64,000 bases of DNA. It comes from JACVRW01 sp963814095. GTDB lineage: Bacteria; Actinomycetota; Thermoleophilia; Solirubrobacterales; Thermoleophilaceae. The notes below the pieces were generated by a model. The model saw only the letters and a program-made list of their open reading frames with translations, did no database searches and was not told where the DNA came from. A program made the translations under genes and the position numbers. Positions 51,236 through 60,498 of this stretch are shown in pieces. The first letter of the stretch is position 1; every line of letters starts with the position of its first letter. The stretch spans positions 62,001 to 126,000 of the forward strand of contig CAWFBT010000025.1 in NCBI GenBank assembly GCA_963814095.1, written 5' to 3'.

Positions 51236-53782
51236 GTGCGCGCGTGTCCCAGCTGTGGCGAGCAGGCGCCCGACGGAGCGAGGTTCTGCCCTGTGTGCGG
51301 AACGGCGCTCGGCAGCACGCCGACGGCGCACGGCCTGAGGAAGGTCGTCACGATCGTGCAGTCCGACCTGGTTGGCTCGACGAAGCTCGGCGAGGAACTC
51401 GATCCCGAGACGCTGCGCGAGGTGCTGGCCCGCTACTTCGAAGCCATGAGCGATGTGCTCATGCGCCACGAGGGGGCATCGCAGAGGTTCATCGGCGACG
51501 CCGTCATGGCCGTCTTCGGGATCCCGACCGTGCACGAGGACGACGCCCTGCGCGCGGTCCGAGCCGCGATCGAGATGCGCGCGGCGCTCCGCGACCTGAA
51601 CGAGCAGCTCGACCTGCGCTGGGGCGTCCACCTGCAAGCCCGAACGGGGGTCAACACCGGCGCGGTGATCGTCGGAGACCCATCGCAGGGAGAGGAGTTC
51701 GTGAGCGGTGAGGCGGTCAACGTCGCCGTGCGGCTCGAGCAGTCGGCGCCGCCCCGGGAGATCCTGATCGCAGAGCAGACGCTGGAGCTGGTCCGCGGCG
51801 CGGTGCTGGTGCAGGCGGTCGCGCCGCTCGAGGTCGAGGGGAAGAGCGAACCCGTGCCGGCCTTCCGGCTGATCGACGTCGCGGGGCCGGACAGGGGCGT
51901 CGAGCGCGGTCTCAGCTCGCCGCTGATCGGGCGCGCAGGCGCGCTGGAGGGACTGCGCGAGGCCTTCGACCGCGCAGTCAGCGCGCGAACCTGCCAGCTC
52001 GTGAGCGTCGTCGGACCTGCGGGGGTCGGCAAGTCCCGGCTGACGAGCGACTTCGTCCGCTCGCTGGGGGGCGAGGCCACGGCTGTGACCGGCCGCTGCC
52101 TCTCATATGGGCAGGGCCTGACCTTCTGGCCGCTGCGAGAGATCGTCGCGGAGCTGGCCGGGACCGAGGACGGCGACAGCCGCGACGAGGTCCTGGCGAG
52201 GATCACCCGCCTGTTGCCGGCGGACGACGACCGGGCGATCGTGGCCGAGCGCATCGCGGGCGCGCTCGGGGTGGTGGATTCCACCGACTACCCGGAGGAC
52301 ATCTCCTGGGCGGTTCGCAAGCTGCTGGAGGCGGTCGGGGGCGAGCGCCCGCTCGTGGTTGTCCTCGAAGACGTCCAGTGGGCCGAGCCCACGTTTCTCG
52401 AGCTGATCGAGTATCTGCCGATGGCGATCGGCTACGCGCCGGTCCTGATCATCGCCGTCGCCCGAGCCGAGCTCTTCGACATCAGACCGAGCTTCGCCCA
52501 GGGCCTGCCCGACGTCCGGCGCATCGACCTGGAGCCGCTCAGCGAAGCCGACTGCCGCGCGCTCGTGGAGCAGCTGGTCGGGGAGACGCGCGTTGCGGCC
52601 GACCTCAGCGACCGGGTGGCGGTGAGCGCCGAGGGGAATCCCCTGTTTGTCGAGGAGCTCGTCCGCATGCTGATCGACGAGCGCTACCTCGAGCAGGAAA
52701 CGTCCGCTCTGCCCATGCCCGCCACCATCCACGCGGTACTCGCCGCCCGCCTCGATCGGCTTGACTCGGCCGGGCTCGCGATCGTCAAGGGCGCGGCCGT
52801 CATCGGCAGGTCGTTCAGCGACGAGGCGGCACTGCTGCTGGCCGGCCGGCGCGACCGCGCCGAGCTCGAGTCCCACCTCGGCGCGCTGGTGCGCCAGGAC
52901 ATCATCGAGCCGGACGGCGGCCGCTTCGCCGGCCGAAGGACGTTCAGCTTCAAGCACATCCTCCTGCGCGACGTGGCCTACCAGGCCATCCTCAAGGCGC
53001 AGCGCGCGGATCTCCATGAGCGCTACGCGGACTGGTTGGAGCGCGAGACGGGCGAGCGCGGGAGCGAGTACCGGGAGATCCTCGGACACCACCTCGAGCG
53101 TTCATTCCGCAACCTCTCCGAGCTGGGGCAGGGCGAGGAGCGGCAACGCGAGCTCGCTGCCCGCGCTGCCCGCCACCTGGGGGCGTCCGGATCGCGCGCC
53201 CTCGCGCGCGGCGACATCCGCCCGGCGGTGAGCCTGCTCGAGCGAGCCGTGTCGCTGCTCCCGGAGGATGACCCCGCGCGCCGCGACCTCACGCTCAAGC
53301 TGGGGATCGCCCTGGCTGAGAGCGGCGACGTGTCCCGTGCCGACGCGCTGCTCGCCGACCGGATCCGGGCGGAACGGCAGGGGAGGGCCTTCGTCGCCTT
53401 CCACGACGGCGGTGGCAGCCAGCAGGTCGTGACACTCGAGGACGAGCGCTCGCCGATCACGATCGGCAGGCGCGTGGACAATGACATCGTGCTGTCGTGG
53501 GACAGCGAGGCGTCCCGGCGGCACGCGCACCTGCAGCACACCGTGGACGGCTGGGCGCTCGTGGACGACGGCTCCCGCAACGGGTCCTACGTGAACGGTG
53601 AGCGCGTCACCCGGCAAGGCCCGCTCCGCGACGGTGACGTGTTCCGGTTCGGCGACACCGTCGTCCTCTTCCGGGCGCCGGTGCCGGACGAGCACCGCGC
53701 GGGCGACGTGTTCCTCGAGCCCGAGCAGGTCACCTACATGGGACAGACCTCCACGCACGCGCCGAAGCCGGACGCGGACTAG
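51236..53782 (+). CDS. Zinc-ribbon/class III cyclase/AAA ATPase/FHA signalling protein
   Basis: 848 aa. Order: zinc ribbon CPSCG...CPVCG (4-22); class III cyclase (~35-215) with metal Asp in SDLVGST and RFIGDAVMAVFG, and EFVSGEAVNVAVRLEQ; ATPase with Walker A GPAGVGKS and Walker B LVVVLEDVQWAE; a helical region; and a C-terminal FHA domain (ITIGRRVDNDIVL, ASRRHAHL, DDGSRNGSYVNG) that binds phosphothreonine. The long TPR tail of the related protein at 6593 is replaced by FHA. A Ser/Thr kinase is encoded convergently 13 bp away, so FHA recognition of that kinase is a reasonable guess. Confidence 0.9.
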   Translation: MRACPSCGEQAPDGARFCPVCGTALGSTPTAHGLRKVVTIVQSDLVGSTKLGEELDPETLREVLARYFEAMSDVLMRHEGASQRFIGDAVMAVFGIPTVHEDDALRAVRAAIEMRAALRDLNEQLDLRWGVHLQARTGVNTGAVIVGDPSQGEEFVSGEAVNVAVRLEQSAPPREILIAEQTLELVRGAVLVQAVAPLEVEGKSEPVPAFRLIDVAGPDRGVERGLSSPLIGRAGALEGLREAFDRAVSARTCQLVSVVGPAGVGKSRLTSDFVRSLGGEATAVTGRCLSYGQGLTFWPLREIVAELAGTEDGDSRDEVLARITRLLPADDDRAIVAERIAGALGVVDSTDYPEDISWAVRKLLEAVGGERPLVVVLEDVQWAEPTFLELIEYLPMAIGYAPVLIIAVARAELFDIRPSFAQGLPDVRRIDLEPLSEADCRALVEQLVGETRVAADLSDRVAVSAEGNPLFVEELVRMLIDERYLEQETSALPMPATIHAVLAARLDRLDSAGLAIVKGAAVIGRSFSDEAALLLAGRRDRAELESHLGALVRQDIIEPDGGRFAGRRTFSFKHILLRDVAYQAILKAQRADLHERYADWLERETGERGSEYREILGHHLERSFRNLSELGQGEERQRELAARAARHLGASGSRALARGDIRPAVSLLERAVSLLPEDDPARRDLTLKLGIALAESGDVSRADALLADRIRAERQGRAFVAFHDGGGSQQVVTLEDERSPITIGRRVDNDIVLSWDSEASRRHAHLQHTVDGWALVDDGSRNGSYVNGERVTRQGPLRDGDVFRFGDTVVLFRAPVPDEHRAGDVFLEPEQVTYMGQTSTHAPKPDAD

Positions 53783-53795
53783 GCATCGCGGCGCC

Positions 53796-56768
53796 TCAGT
53801 CGAAGTCGAGCACGCTCACCGTGTCCGTCGCCTGAACGTGGCCGGCGGCGGCGGCGCCGCCGATCGCGTAGAGCGAATCCCCGAGCGCGGCCACGGCGAC
53901 ACCGTGGCGCGCCGCGGGCAGCGCCGGGAGCTGCGACCACCGCTCCGACTTGACGTCGAAGGCCTGCACTGTGTCGAGGGGCTCGGTCACGCCCTCGCCA
54001 CCGACCGCGATCACGAGGCCGTCGACGTAGGCGGCGCCCACATTGCCGACCTTCTCGGGCATGTCGTCCAGCGGTGTCCAGGAGTCGTCGGCGGGGTCGT
54101 AGCGTTCGAGTGTCGGCAGGTTCTTGGCTGCGGAGAGATCGCGTCCTCCGACCGCGTACAGGTAGCGGCCGTCTGAGGCCGCGCCGAGGTGCTCGCGTGG
54201 TGTCGGGATTTCGGCGGCTTCGGTCCAGCTCTCGCCGTCGAACACCTCGGTTTGGCGGACGAGCTTGCCGTCCGCTTGGCCTCCGACGACGACGATCTTG
54301 TCGCCCACCACGGCTGCGGCCGCCGCCGCGCGCGGATGGTTGAGTGAGGGCAGCTGCTCCCAGGAGCCTCCGCGCAGGGCATACACACGCTTCGATTGCT
54401 CGGAGGTGAGCTCATCGCCCGGTACGAAGCCGCCGATCACCACCGCCTCGCCTTTGTAAGTCACCGCCGAGGCGTGATGCAGCGCAGCCGGCAGGTCGGG
54501 TCCCGGCGTCCAGGTGTTGATCGCCCGGTCGTAGGCGGCGGTTTCGGTGCTCGCGTTCCCGTCGCCGCCTATCCCGCCGAACAGCCACAGCCTGCCCCCA
54601 AGCTCCGTCGAGGCCGCGTACTCATTCCTGGACGGCGCGCCCGCGAGCGCATGCCACTCGCGGCTCGGGCTGTCCTGACCCGCGGTCGGCTTGCCGGACA
54701 GGTCGAGCACCTCCGCCTCCTTCGTCGACCCGAGATGGCCGGCCGCCGTCGCGCCGCCGATCGCGTAGACGGTGTCGCCGATGGCAGTCACGGCGATCCC
54801 GTGCCGGGCCCGGGGCAGGATCGGCAGCCGCGACCAGCTCTCGTTCCGGATGTCGTATGCCTGGACGGCGTCCGACGCCGCCGTGGCCTTCTCGCCGCCG
54901 ATCACGACCAGCCGGCCGCCGGCGTACGCCGCGCCCACCCCTCCGGCCGCCTCCGGCATCCCATTGAGCTCAGTCCAGCTGTCGTCGGCGGGGTCGTAGC
55001 GTTCGAGTGTCGGCAGGTTCTTGGCTGCGGAGAGATCGCGTCCTCCGACCGCGTAGAGGTAGCGGCCGTCTGAGGCCGCGCCGAGGTGCTCGCGTGGTGT
55101 CGGGATTTCGGCGGCTTCGGTCCAGCTCTCGCCGTCGAACACCTCGGTTTGGCGGACGAGCTTGCCGTCCGCTTGGCCTCCGACGACGACGATCTTGTCG
55201 CCCACCACGGCTGCGGCCGCCGCCGCGCGCGGATGGTTGAGTGAGGGCAGCTGCTCCCAGGAGCCTCCGCGCAGGGCATACACACGCTTCGATTGCTCGG
55301 AGGTGAGCTCATCGCCCGGTACGAAGCCGCCGATCACCACCGCCTCGCCTTTGTAAGTCACCGCCGAGGCGTGATGCAGCGCAGCCGGCAGGCCCGGACC
55401 GGTGGTCCAGCTGTCCGTCCCGGGGTCGTAGATCTTCGTGGTGGTGCTCGATTCCCTGACCCCGATCCCGCCGATCGCGATCACCTCGCCGTCCACCGTG
55501 GTGGCCGCCGCGTACTGACGCTGAAACGGCGGGCTCGTGATCGGGCGCCACGCAAGGTCGGAAGGCAGCTTCGTCGCCACCGGCACCGCCGCAGCCGGGC
55601 GGGGGGCTTGCTCGTCGTCCCCGTCGCCGCCGCCGGCCAACAGGACCACGGCCAGCACGCCCAGCACCGCCACGACGGCGGCGGCCGCGAGCACGAGGCG
55701 CGACCTCGCGCCGCCCCCGCCGGGTGCGGCAGGGCCGGCGAGCGACTCGTCGCCGCCGGCGGGCGGGGGGGTCGGCGGCGCCGCCGGGTCGCCTGCCTCG
55801 GGCGCCGAGCCCCGGGTGGGCGCGGAGACGAACAGGTCATGCTCGCCGGCCGGGGGCGTGACGCCGGCCGCGCGGGTTGCGTGAAGCGCACCCGGGCCGA
55901 GCGCGGCGCTCTGCTCGGCGACGGCGCGATCGACCGCGTCGGCGAGATCGGAGGCCTTGGCGTAGCGGTCGCCGGGGTCCTTGGCGGTCGCGCGCGAGAC
56001 CACGTCGTCGAAGGCCTCGACGAGCTCGGGGCGCTTCAGGCGCGGCGAGGGCGGCGGATCCTGGACGTGCGCCCACAGCTTGGCCATGTCGTTGTCCTTC
56101 GGGTACGCGACGCTCCCCGTGAGCATTTCGTAGAGCACGCAGCCAAGCGAGTAGACGTCGGTGCGGCCGTCCACCTGCCCACCCTGGATCTGCTCCGGCG
56201 CGACGTAGTCCGCGGTTCCGACCCAGGCGCCGGTCTGCGTGAGGCTCCCGGGCGATCCGAGCTTCTTGGTGAGCCCGAAGTCAGTGAGGTAGATCTGCTC
56301 GTGGGGAGGCGCTCCGCTGATCAGGATGTTGGCCGGCTTGACGTCGCGGTGGACGAGTCCGCGCTCGTGCGCCGCGTCGAGCGCCGACCCCACCGAGCGC
56401 ACGACCCGCTGGACCCGGTCGAGACTGAGCTGGCCCTTGTCGATGACCAGTCGCAGGTTCGTGCCCGGCACGAAGCGCATCGCCAGATAGAGCACGCCCT
56501 GGTAGTCGCCCCCGCGGTGGATCGGGACGATGTTGGGATGCTCGAGCGACGCCGCCAGCCGGGCCTCCGACTTGAAACGGGTCGCGGCGTCGGGGTTCTG
56601 CGTGTGCTCGGGCGCGATGAGCTTCAGCGCCACCGTGCGATCGAGCTCCTCGTCGGTGGCCTTGTAGACCAAGCCCATCCCGCCCCGGTCGAGGATGCCC
56701 TCGATGCGGTAGCCGGCGAACAGCGAGCCCGGCTCTAGCCTGGCGAGACGCTCGCTGACCTCATCCAC
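53796..56768 (-). CDS. Transmembrane Ser/Thr protein kinase with extracellular Kelch repeats
   Basis: 990 aa. Cytoplasmic kinase domain ~18-285: Gly loop LDRGGMGLVYKA, Lys49, HRDVKPANIL (140-149), DFG (163-165), and the activation segment ending GTADYVAPE. A Pro-rich juxtamembrane region precedes one membrane helix (LVLAAAAVVAVLGVLAVVLLAGG, ~355-377). The outside part is two Kelch-type beta-propeller units (VVIGGF, LYAVGGRDLS, VYAIGGATAAGH and similar blades). Within them 137 residues occur twice, encoded by two 412-bp copies with a single synonymous difference. PknB-like architecture with a propeller sensor. GTG start. Confidence 0.9.
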   Translation of the reverse strand: MDEVSERLARLEPGSLFAGYRIEGILDRGGMGLVYKATDEELDRTVALKLIAPEHTQNPDAATRFKSEARLAASLEHPNIVPIHRGGDYQGVLYLAMRFVPGTNLRLVIDKGQLSLDRVQRVVRSVGSALDAAHERGLVHRDVKPANILISGAPPHEQIYLTDFGLTKKLGSPGSLTQTGAWVGTADYVAPEQIQGGQVDGRTDVYSLGCVLYEMLTGSVAYPKDNDMAKLWAHVQDPPPSPRLKRPELVEAFDDVVSRATAKDPGDRYAKASDLADAVDRAVAEQSAALGPGALHATRAAGVTPPAGEHDLFVSAPTRGSAPEAGDPAAPPTPPPAGGDESLAGPAAPGGGGARSRLVLAAAAVVAVLGVLAVVLLAGGGDGDDEQAPRPAAAVPVATKLPSDLAWRPITSPPFQRQYAAATTVDGEVIAIGGIGVRESSTTTKIYDPGTDSWTTGPGLPAALHHASAVTYKGEAVVIGGFVPGDELTSEQSKRVYALRGGSWEQLPSLNHPRAAAAAAVVGDKIVVVGGQADGKLVRQTEVFDGESWTEAAEIPTPREHLGAASDGRYLYAVGGRDLSAAKNLPTLERYDPADDSWTELNGMPEAAGGVGAAYAGGRLVVIGGEKATAASDAVQAYDIRNESWSRLPILPRARHGIAVTAIGDTVYAIGGATAAGHLGSTKEAEVLDLSGKPTAGQDSPSREWHALAGAPSRNEYAASTELGGRLWLFGGIGGDGNASTETAAYDRAINTWTPGPDLPAALHHASAVTYKGEAVVIGGFVPGDELTSEQSKRVYALRGGSWEQLPSLNHPRAAAAAAVVGDKIVVVGGQADGKLVRQTEVFDGESWTEAAEIPTPREHLGAASDGRYLYAVGGRDLSAAKNLPTLERYDPADDSWTPLDDMPEKVGNVGAAYVDGLVIAVGGEGVTEPLDTVQAFDVKSERWSQLPALPAARHGVAVAALGDSLYAIGGAAAAGHVQATDTVSVLDFD
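54084..54495 (-). repeat. 412-bp direct repeat, copy A (C-terminal Kelch unit)
   Basis: Identical to 54981-55392 except position 54159 (C here, G in copy B), a third-position change in a Leu codon. The offset is 897 bp (299 codons). Sequences on both sides diverge at once. Confidence 0.95.
54981..55392 (-). repeat. 412-bp direct repeat, copy B (N-terminal Kelch unit)
   Basis: Partner of 54084-54495. Flanking propeller blades are similar only at protein level, so the identical core points to recent gene conversion or duplication rather than simple conservation. Confidence 0.95.
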
Positions 56769-57020
56769 GAGGCACGGTTTCCGGGCAGCCGAATGCCACC
56801 GCGACGTTCATGACGTCACTAGAGCAGCGCCCGGCATGGGAATCAAGTGGCAGCGCTTTGCCAAGCGAGAACCGTCCCACCGAGCGCGCGGCCGTTGTGA
56901 GTGATAGCGCACAGTTTGCGGGGAAATTCTTCGTGCCGGCGCGTTCAGTTCTCGCCGCCGGCGGTGTCTATACGGGTAGGAACGGAATGACGTCGAGCAA
57001 TGAACGAAGGAGGAGCCGAA

Positions 57021-57770
57021 ATGGGGCCTGACGGCAACGACGACGCTCCCGTCCTGCCACGGGCGGTCGACCGGGCCACCTGGCAGGCCGAACGGGACGT
57101 GTTGATGGCTCGAGAGAAGGAGTACACCCGGGAAGGCGACGCGATCGCGGCGGCTCGCCGGCGACTCCCGATGGTGGAGGTGGATCCCGCGATCACGCTG
57201 ACCGGCTCGCGGGGGCGTGTGACGCTTCTCGACGTGTTCGAAGGGAGACATCAGCTCGTCGCCTACTTTCACATGTGGTTCGGCGGCCAGCCGGCTTCCG
57301 ACCAGTGCGAGGGCTGCACCTTCTTCAACGGCCAGGTTCGCGAGCTGTCCTATCTGCATTCCCGTGACGTCACCTACGCCACGTTCTGCGAGGGCCCGTA
57401 CGAGGAGAGCGTTCGCTACCGCGACTTCATGGGCTGGGAGGTGCCGTGGTACTCGGCGCAGGAGTCAGCCGACGAGCTTCTCGCCGGGCGCTCGTTCGCG
57501 ATGCTCGCGTGCTACCTGCGCCACGGCGACCGGGTGTTCGAGACATACTGGACAAGGGGCCGCGGCTTCGAGGTCATGGCCCCCAGCTATGGGCTCCTCG
57601 ACATGACCGTTTACGGCCGTAAGGAAGCGTGGGAGGACTCGCCCGCCGGCTCGCCGCAGCATTGGCAGTCCGGCAATAGGGACATCTTCCGCACCGACGG
57701 ACGGCCCAGCGCCCAGTGGTCGCGCCTTGAAGCAGGGCGCTCTGACGACCTCGGCCCCGCCGGGCGCTAG
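57021..57770 (+). CDS. DUF899-family thioredoxin-fold protein
   Basis: 249 aa from ATG 57021; AAGGAGGAG lies 7 nt upstream, so this is preferred to the ATG at 57000. VDRATWQAERDVLMAREKEYTREGDAIAAARRRLPMV is the DUF899 opening; LLDVFEGRHQLVAYFHMWF and CEGCTFFNGQVREL match the thioredoxin-like core with its CxxC; FETYWTRGRGFEVMAPSYGLLDMTVYGRKE is the conserved end. Members are predicted redox proteins of unknown substrate. Confidence 0.85.
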   Translation: MGPDGNDDAPVLPRAVDRATWQAERDVLMAREKEYTREGDAIAAARRRLPMVEVDPAITLTGSRGRVTLLDVFEGRHQLVAYFHMWFGGQPASDQCEGCTFFNGQVRELSYLHSRDVTYATFCEGPYEESVRYRDFMGWEVPWYSAQESADELLAGRSFAMLACYLRHGDRVFETYWTRGRGFEVMAPSYGLLDMTVYGRKEAWEDSPAGSPQHWQSGNRDIFRTDGRPSAQWSRLEAGRSDDLGPAGR

Positions 57771-57784
57771 CGGAGCGCGGCCAG

Positions 57785-57800
57785 CGCCGCCCAAGCGGCG
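57785..57800. terminator. Short hairpin between convergent genes
   Basis: CGCCGC-CCAA-GCGGCG: a 6-bp stem and 4-nt loop 15 bp after the DUF899 stop, in the gap before the convergent DUF2294 gene. No U-tract. Confidence 0.3.
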
Positions 57801-57839
57801 AACGCGGCGGTGTCTGGTGCTGCCCTGGCCGTCCGGTTG

Positions 57840-58226
57840 CTAAGGGGCCTGCACCGGCTCCAGATAGAAGACCTCGGTGGAAACGTCGCTGTCGGTGTCG
57901 ATGCCGCTCACGAATGCCCAGACCTTGCGGCCGGTGATCTCCTCGACCGTCGCGGTGAAATCACGCTGGCTGGCGTGCTGGAAGAACATCCTGATCTCCC
58001 GGACCCGTTGGTGCTCCTCCAGGGCAACCATGTTCCGTTCGGCGGGCGTAAGACTGTTCTGGATGGTCGAAACCACAGTGTCCGCGCCTGCGTAGTCGGT
58101 GCGTGCCTTGGTCGGCCCGCGACCGAACAGCTCCTTGTAGAGGCGCACCATCGCCCTGGTCAGCTCCTCGAGCTCCAGCCCGCGCCTGTCGGAATGGCCC
58201 ACGTGGAGGGTCTCCGCGTCACCCAT
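57840..58226 (-). CDS. DUF2294/MpsC-family protein
   Basis: 128 aa. LTRAMVRLYKELFGRGPTKART and TVVSTIQNSLTPAERNMVALEEHQRVREIRMFFQHA, followed by FTATVEEITGRKVWAFVSGIDTDSDVSTEVFYLEP, match the family almost motif for motif. In staphylococci MpsC is linked to cation/bicarbonate uptake, but stand-alone actinobacterial copies have no established role. Upstream of it (58227-58326) nothing is seen. Confidence 0.85.
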   Translation of the reverse strand: MGDAETLHVGHSDRRGLELEELTRAMVRLYKELFGRGPTKARTDYAGADTVVSTIQNSLTPAERNMVALEEHQRVREIRMFFQHASQRDFTATVEEITGRKVWAFVSGIDTDSDVSTEVFYLEPVQAP

Positions 58227-58326
58227 TTTCGATCCTGCTTTCCGTCCTTCTGAGGCGAGACCGCGCGAGAGGAGGAAGGACTTGAGAACCAGACGAGCGA
58301 CAACTCTTCGATTCAGCGTACTGCAG

Positions 58327-58980
58327 TCATTCGCAGAGTGGAGACTGACCTGTTTCCCACTTGGATGTGAGCTGACGCGGGGCGCCGGCTTTCAGCCCTC
58401 GGGCAGCCTGCTTGGGCAGCAGGGGATGGCCGTCCACCACAGCGCCGGCCACGTCGACCAGCCGGCGGTTGACCGATCGTGCCTGGTCGCGCAGCATCTC
58501 GAAGGCGGCCGCCTCGGTCACTGAGTGTCGCTCCATGAGGATGCCCTTTGCCCGCTCGGTGACGGCACGCCGCCCGAACGCCCCCTCGAGGTCGTGGTAT
58601 TCCGCGAAGCGACGCAGGACGATGTCGATGGAGCTCTGCCAGTCCAAGTCGGCATCCGTGATGTAGGCGAAGATGCCCCGCTTCGACGCCTCCTTCACGA
58701 ATGCCGGGTCGGCCGAATGGAGCAGCACGATGACCGGGCAAGCCGACTCCTGAACGATCTTCTCGATCAGGTGGAGGGCGTGCTGGGAGCTCTCCCCGAG
58801 CCCTACGAGCGCGACGTCGGGTCGCTCTCTGGCGGTCACCTCACCCACGTCATTGACCTCGATCTCACGGGCGATCACCTCGTGACCCAACGCGGCGACG
58901 ATGGGTGCGACAAGGGCTAGCCGATCTCTGCGCTCGTTGGCGATCAGCACCCGGAGATGGTCAGTGTCCCGATGGCTCAT
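58327..58980 (-). CDS. ANTAR-domain response regulator
   Basis: 217 aa from ATG 58980. A receiver-like domain (LRVLIANERRDRLALVAPIVAAL; DVALVGLGESS in place of the DxxLxD phosphoacceptor; CPVIVLLHSAD) suggests a pseudo-receiver, since the expected Asp is followed by VALVGL with no second acidic residue. Then ANTAR: RRAVTERAKGILMERHSVTEAAAFEMLRDQARSVNRRLVDVAGAVV, which binds paired RNA hairpins to relieve transcription termination. Divergent from the RsbW-like gene at 59147. Confidence 0.85.
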   Translation of the reverse strand: MSHRDTDHLRVLIANERRDRLALVAPIVAALGHEVIAREIEVNDVGEVTARERPDVALVGLGESSQHALHLIEKIVQESACPVIVLLHSADPAFVKEASKRGIFAYITDADLDWQSSIDIVLRRFAEYHDLEGAFGRRAVTERAKGILMERHSVTEAAAFEMLRDQARSVNRRLVDVAGAVVDGHPLLPKQAARGLKAGAPRQLTSKWETGQSPLCE

Positions 58981-59146
58981 CGTGAAACCGAAGCAGTGCA
59001 TTTTAGCTGCTGACCCCGCGTGGTGATAGCCTGCGCACGCGCTCTGCCCCATGCACACGGCGGGTGCTCTCCGGCTCCAGAAACTCGGCCGGCGCTGGGT
59101 GTCGACCCGCGTTGGCCGGCACGAACACCGCCTCAGGAGCAGAGAG

Positions 59147-59572
59147 ATGGGCTCACGCTCAGACATCGCCGGCTCAAATGGCAGCGTCCCCGAAGACGGG
59201 TTCGCATTCGAGCTGGGCGGAGGGACAGCGGCGGCCGTCGCAGCCAGGCGTGCCGTCGTCGCGCGCGACGGCAAGCTGCCCGACAGCGTCCGCGAGGACG
59301 TCCTGCTACTTGTGACCGAGCTGGTCACGAACGCGGTGCGCCATGCCGGCGTGGGACCCGACGACTCCTTCCAGGTCGAACTGCAGCGCTGGAAGCAGCG
59401 CGTGCGCGTTGCGGTCGCCAACCCGGGCACCGGTCCCGCGCTCGTCTCACCGCGCCGCGACATGTCTGGTCCCGGCGGGTGGGGACTCGTGCTGGTCGAT
59501 CGGATCGCCACTCGCTGGGGGGTCGATAAGGACTCGACCCGAACCTGCGTGTGGTTTGAGATCGAGTACTAG
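59147..59572 (+). CDS. RsbW-like HATPase (anti-sigma/serine kinase family)
   Basis: 141 aa from ATG 59147 with AGGAG 7 nt upstream. AARRAVVARDGKLPDSVREDVLLLVTELVTNAVRHAG carries the N-box (E..TNA..H), ANPGTGPA the G1-like Asn/Gly region, and GPGGWGLVLVDRIATRWGV the G2 box. The domain stands alone, as in anti-sigma factor kinases that bind an alternative sigma or phosphorylate an anti-anti-sigma. No sigma or STAS gene is adjacent. Confidence 0.85.
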   Translation: MGSRSDIAGSNGSVPEDGFAFELGGGTAAAVAARRAVVARDGKLPDSVREDVLLLVTELVTNAVRHAGVGPDDSFQVELQRWKQRVRVAVANPGTGPALVSPRRDMSGPGGWGLVLVDRIATRWGVDKDSTRTCVWFEIEY

Positions 59573-59669
59573 GAACGACGTGTTGCGCGGCGAAGGAGAG
59601 GCCACGCGCGCAAGCCCGACGAAGCGGGCGTCGACGTGACCAACGTGCGCTAGAACGCTGACCCGGCCG

Positions 59670-60257
59670 TCAGCGTCGGACCGGGTACCTGAGGTGGAGG
59701 GCGCGGCGTCCCTGGACCACGACCGGGTCCTCGAGCAGCAGGTGTCCGCGGTCCAGCTTGGAGAAGTAGGGGATGCCCTCGCCGAACAGCACCGGTACGA
59801 GGCTGACGCATACCTCGTCCACCAGGCCGAGGTCCAGGGCCTGCCGGGTGATGTCGGCGCTCGCGATCGTGACGTCCTTGTCGCCGGCGACCTCCCGCGC
59901 CGTGGCGATCGCCGGTTCGACTCCGTCTACGAAGGTCGTCCGCGGCCACCGCTCGGCGGCTTCCGCTGGTGGGGTGTGGGTCACGACCACGACCGCGGCG
60001 CCGCTCGGGTGGGTGTCGTTCCAGCCGCTCGCGATATCGAACAGACGCCGGCCGGCGACGAGTGCTCCGCTTTCCCCGGTCAGCTCTCCCAGCGCCTCCG
60101 CGCTGGCCTCGTCGACCTGGAACGCGACGTCCTCGTTGGCGCTCGCCACCGACACCTCTCCGGCCTCGTACCAGTCGAAGAGCTCGCCGGGCTGGTCGTC
60201 GGGGCCGGCGATGTATCCGTCAAGGGACATCGTCATGTGCGTGAAGACCCTGCCCAT
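59670..60257 (-). CDS. Dihydrofolate reductase/RibD C-terminal-family protein
   Basis: 195 aa from ATG 60257, with GAGGAGG 7 nt upstream. VFTHMTMSLDGYIAGPDDQPGELFDWY is the usual start (SLDGxIA); ALVAGRRLFDIASGWN, VVVTHTP, and TIASADITRQALDLGLVDEVCVSLVPVLFGEG are the NADPH-binding and C-terminal motifs. NADPH-dependent reductase of unknown substrate; members of this branch are rarely true folate or riboflavin enzymes. Confidence 0.87.
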   Translation of the reverse strand: MGRVFTHMTMSLDGYIAGPDDQPGELFDWYEAGEVSVASANEDVAFQVDEASAEALGELTGESGALVAGRRLFDIASGWNDTHPSGAAVVVVTHTPPAEAAERWPRTTFVDGVEPAIATAREVAGDKDVTIASADITRQALDLGLVDEVCVSLVPVLFGEGIPYFSKLDRGHLLLEDPVVVQGRRALHLRYPVRR

Positions 60258-60498
60258 CGTGCGCCTCCTCGGTTCCTTTGCGTCATTTCTCTGTGCCGGC
60301 ACGTGTTCTGACGCCGTCCCTTCTGTATGACCGCCCGGCGGGCCGGGAACTCATCGCAGCAGGCTGAGCGCCTACGTGCGCGGCCATCGGTGAGCCGATG
60401 CCATCCGTCAGCGATGGCAGCATCGAATCGCCATTCCTCCGGTCAGCGACCAAGATGCCAGCAAGGGGGCCGACCCGCGTTCCGCGGCCGTCACGTTC

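Noticed and set aside
54084..55392. Insertion sequence or transposon ends
   Set aside because: The direct repeats are entirely coding, in frame, with no transposase or terminal inverted repeats.
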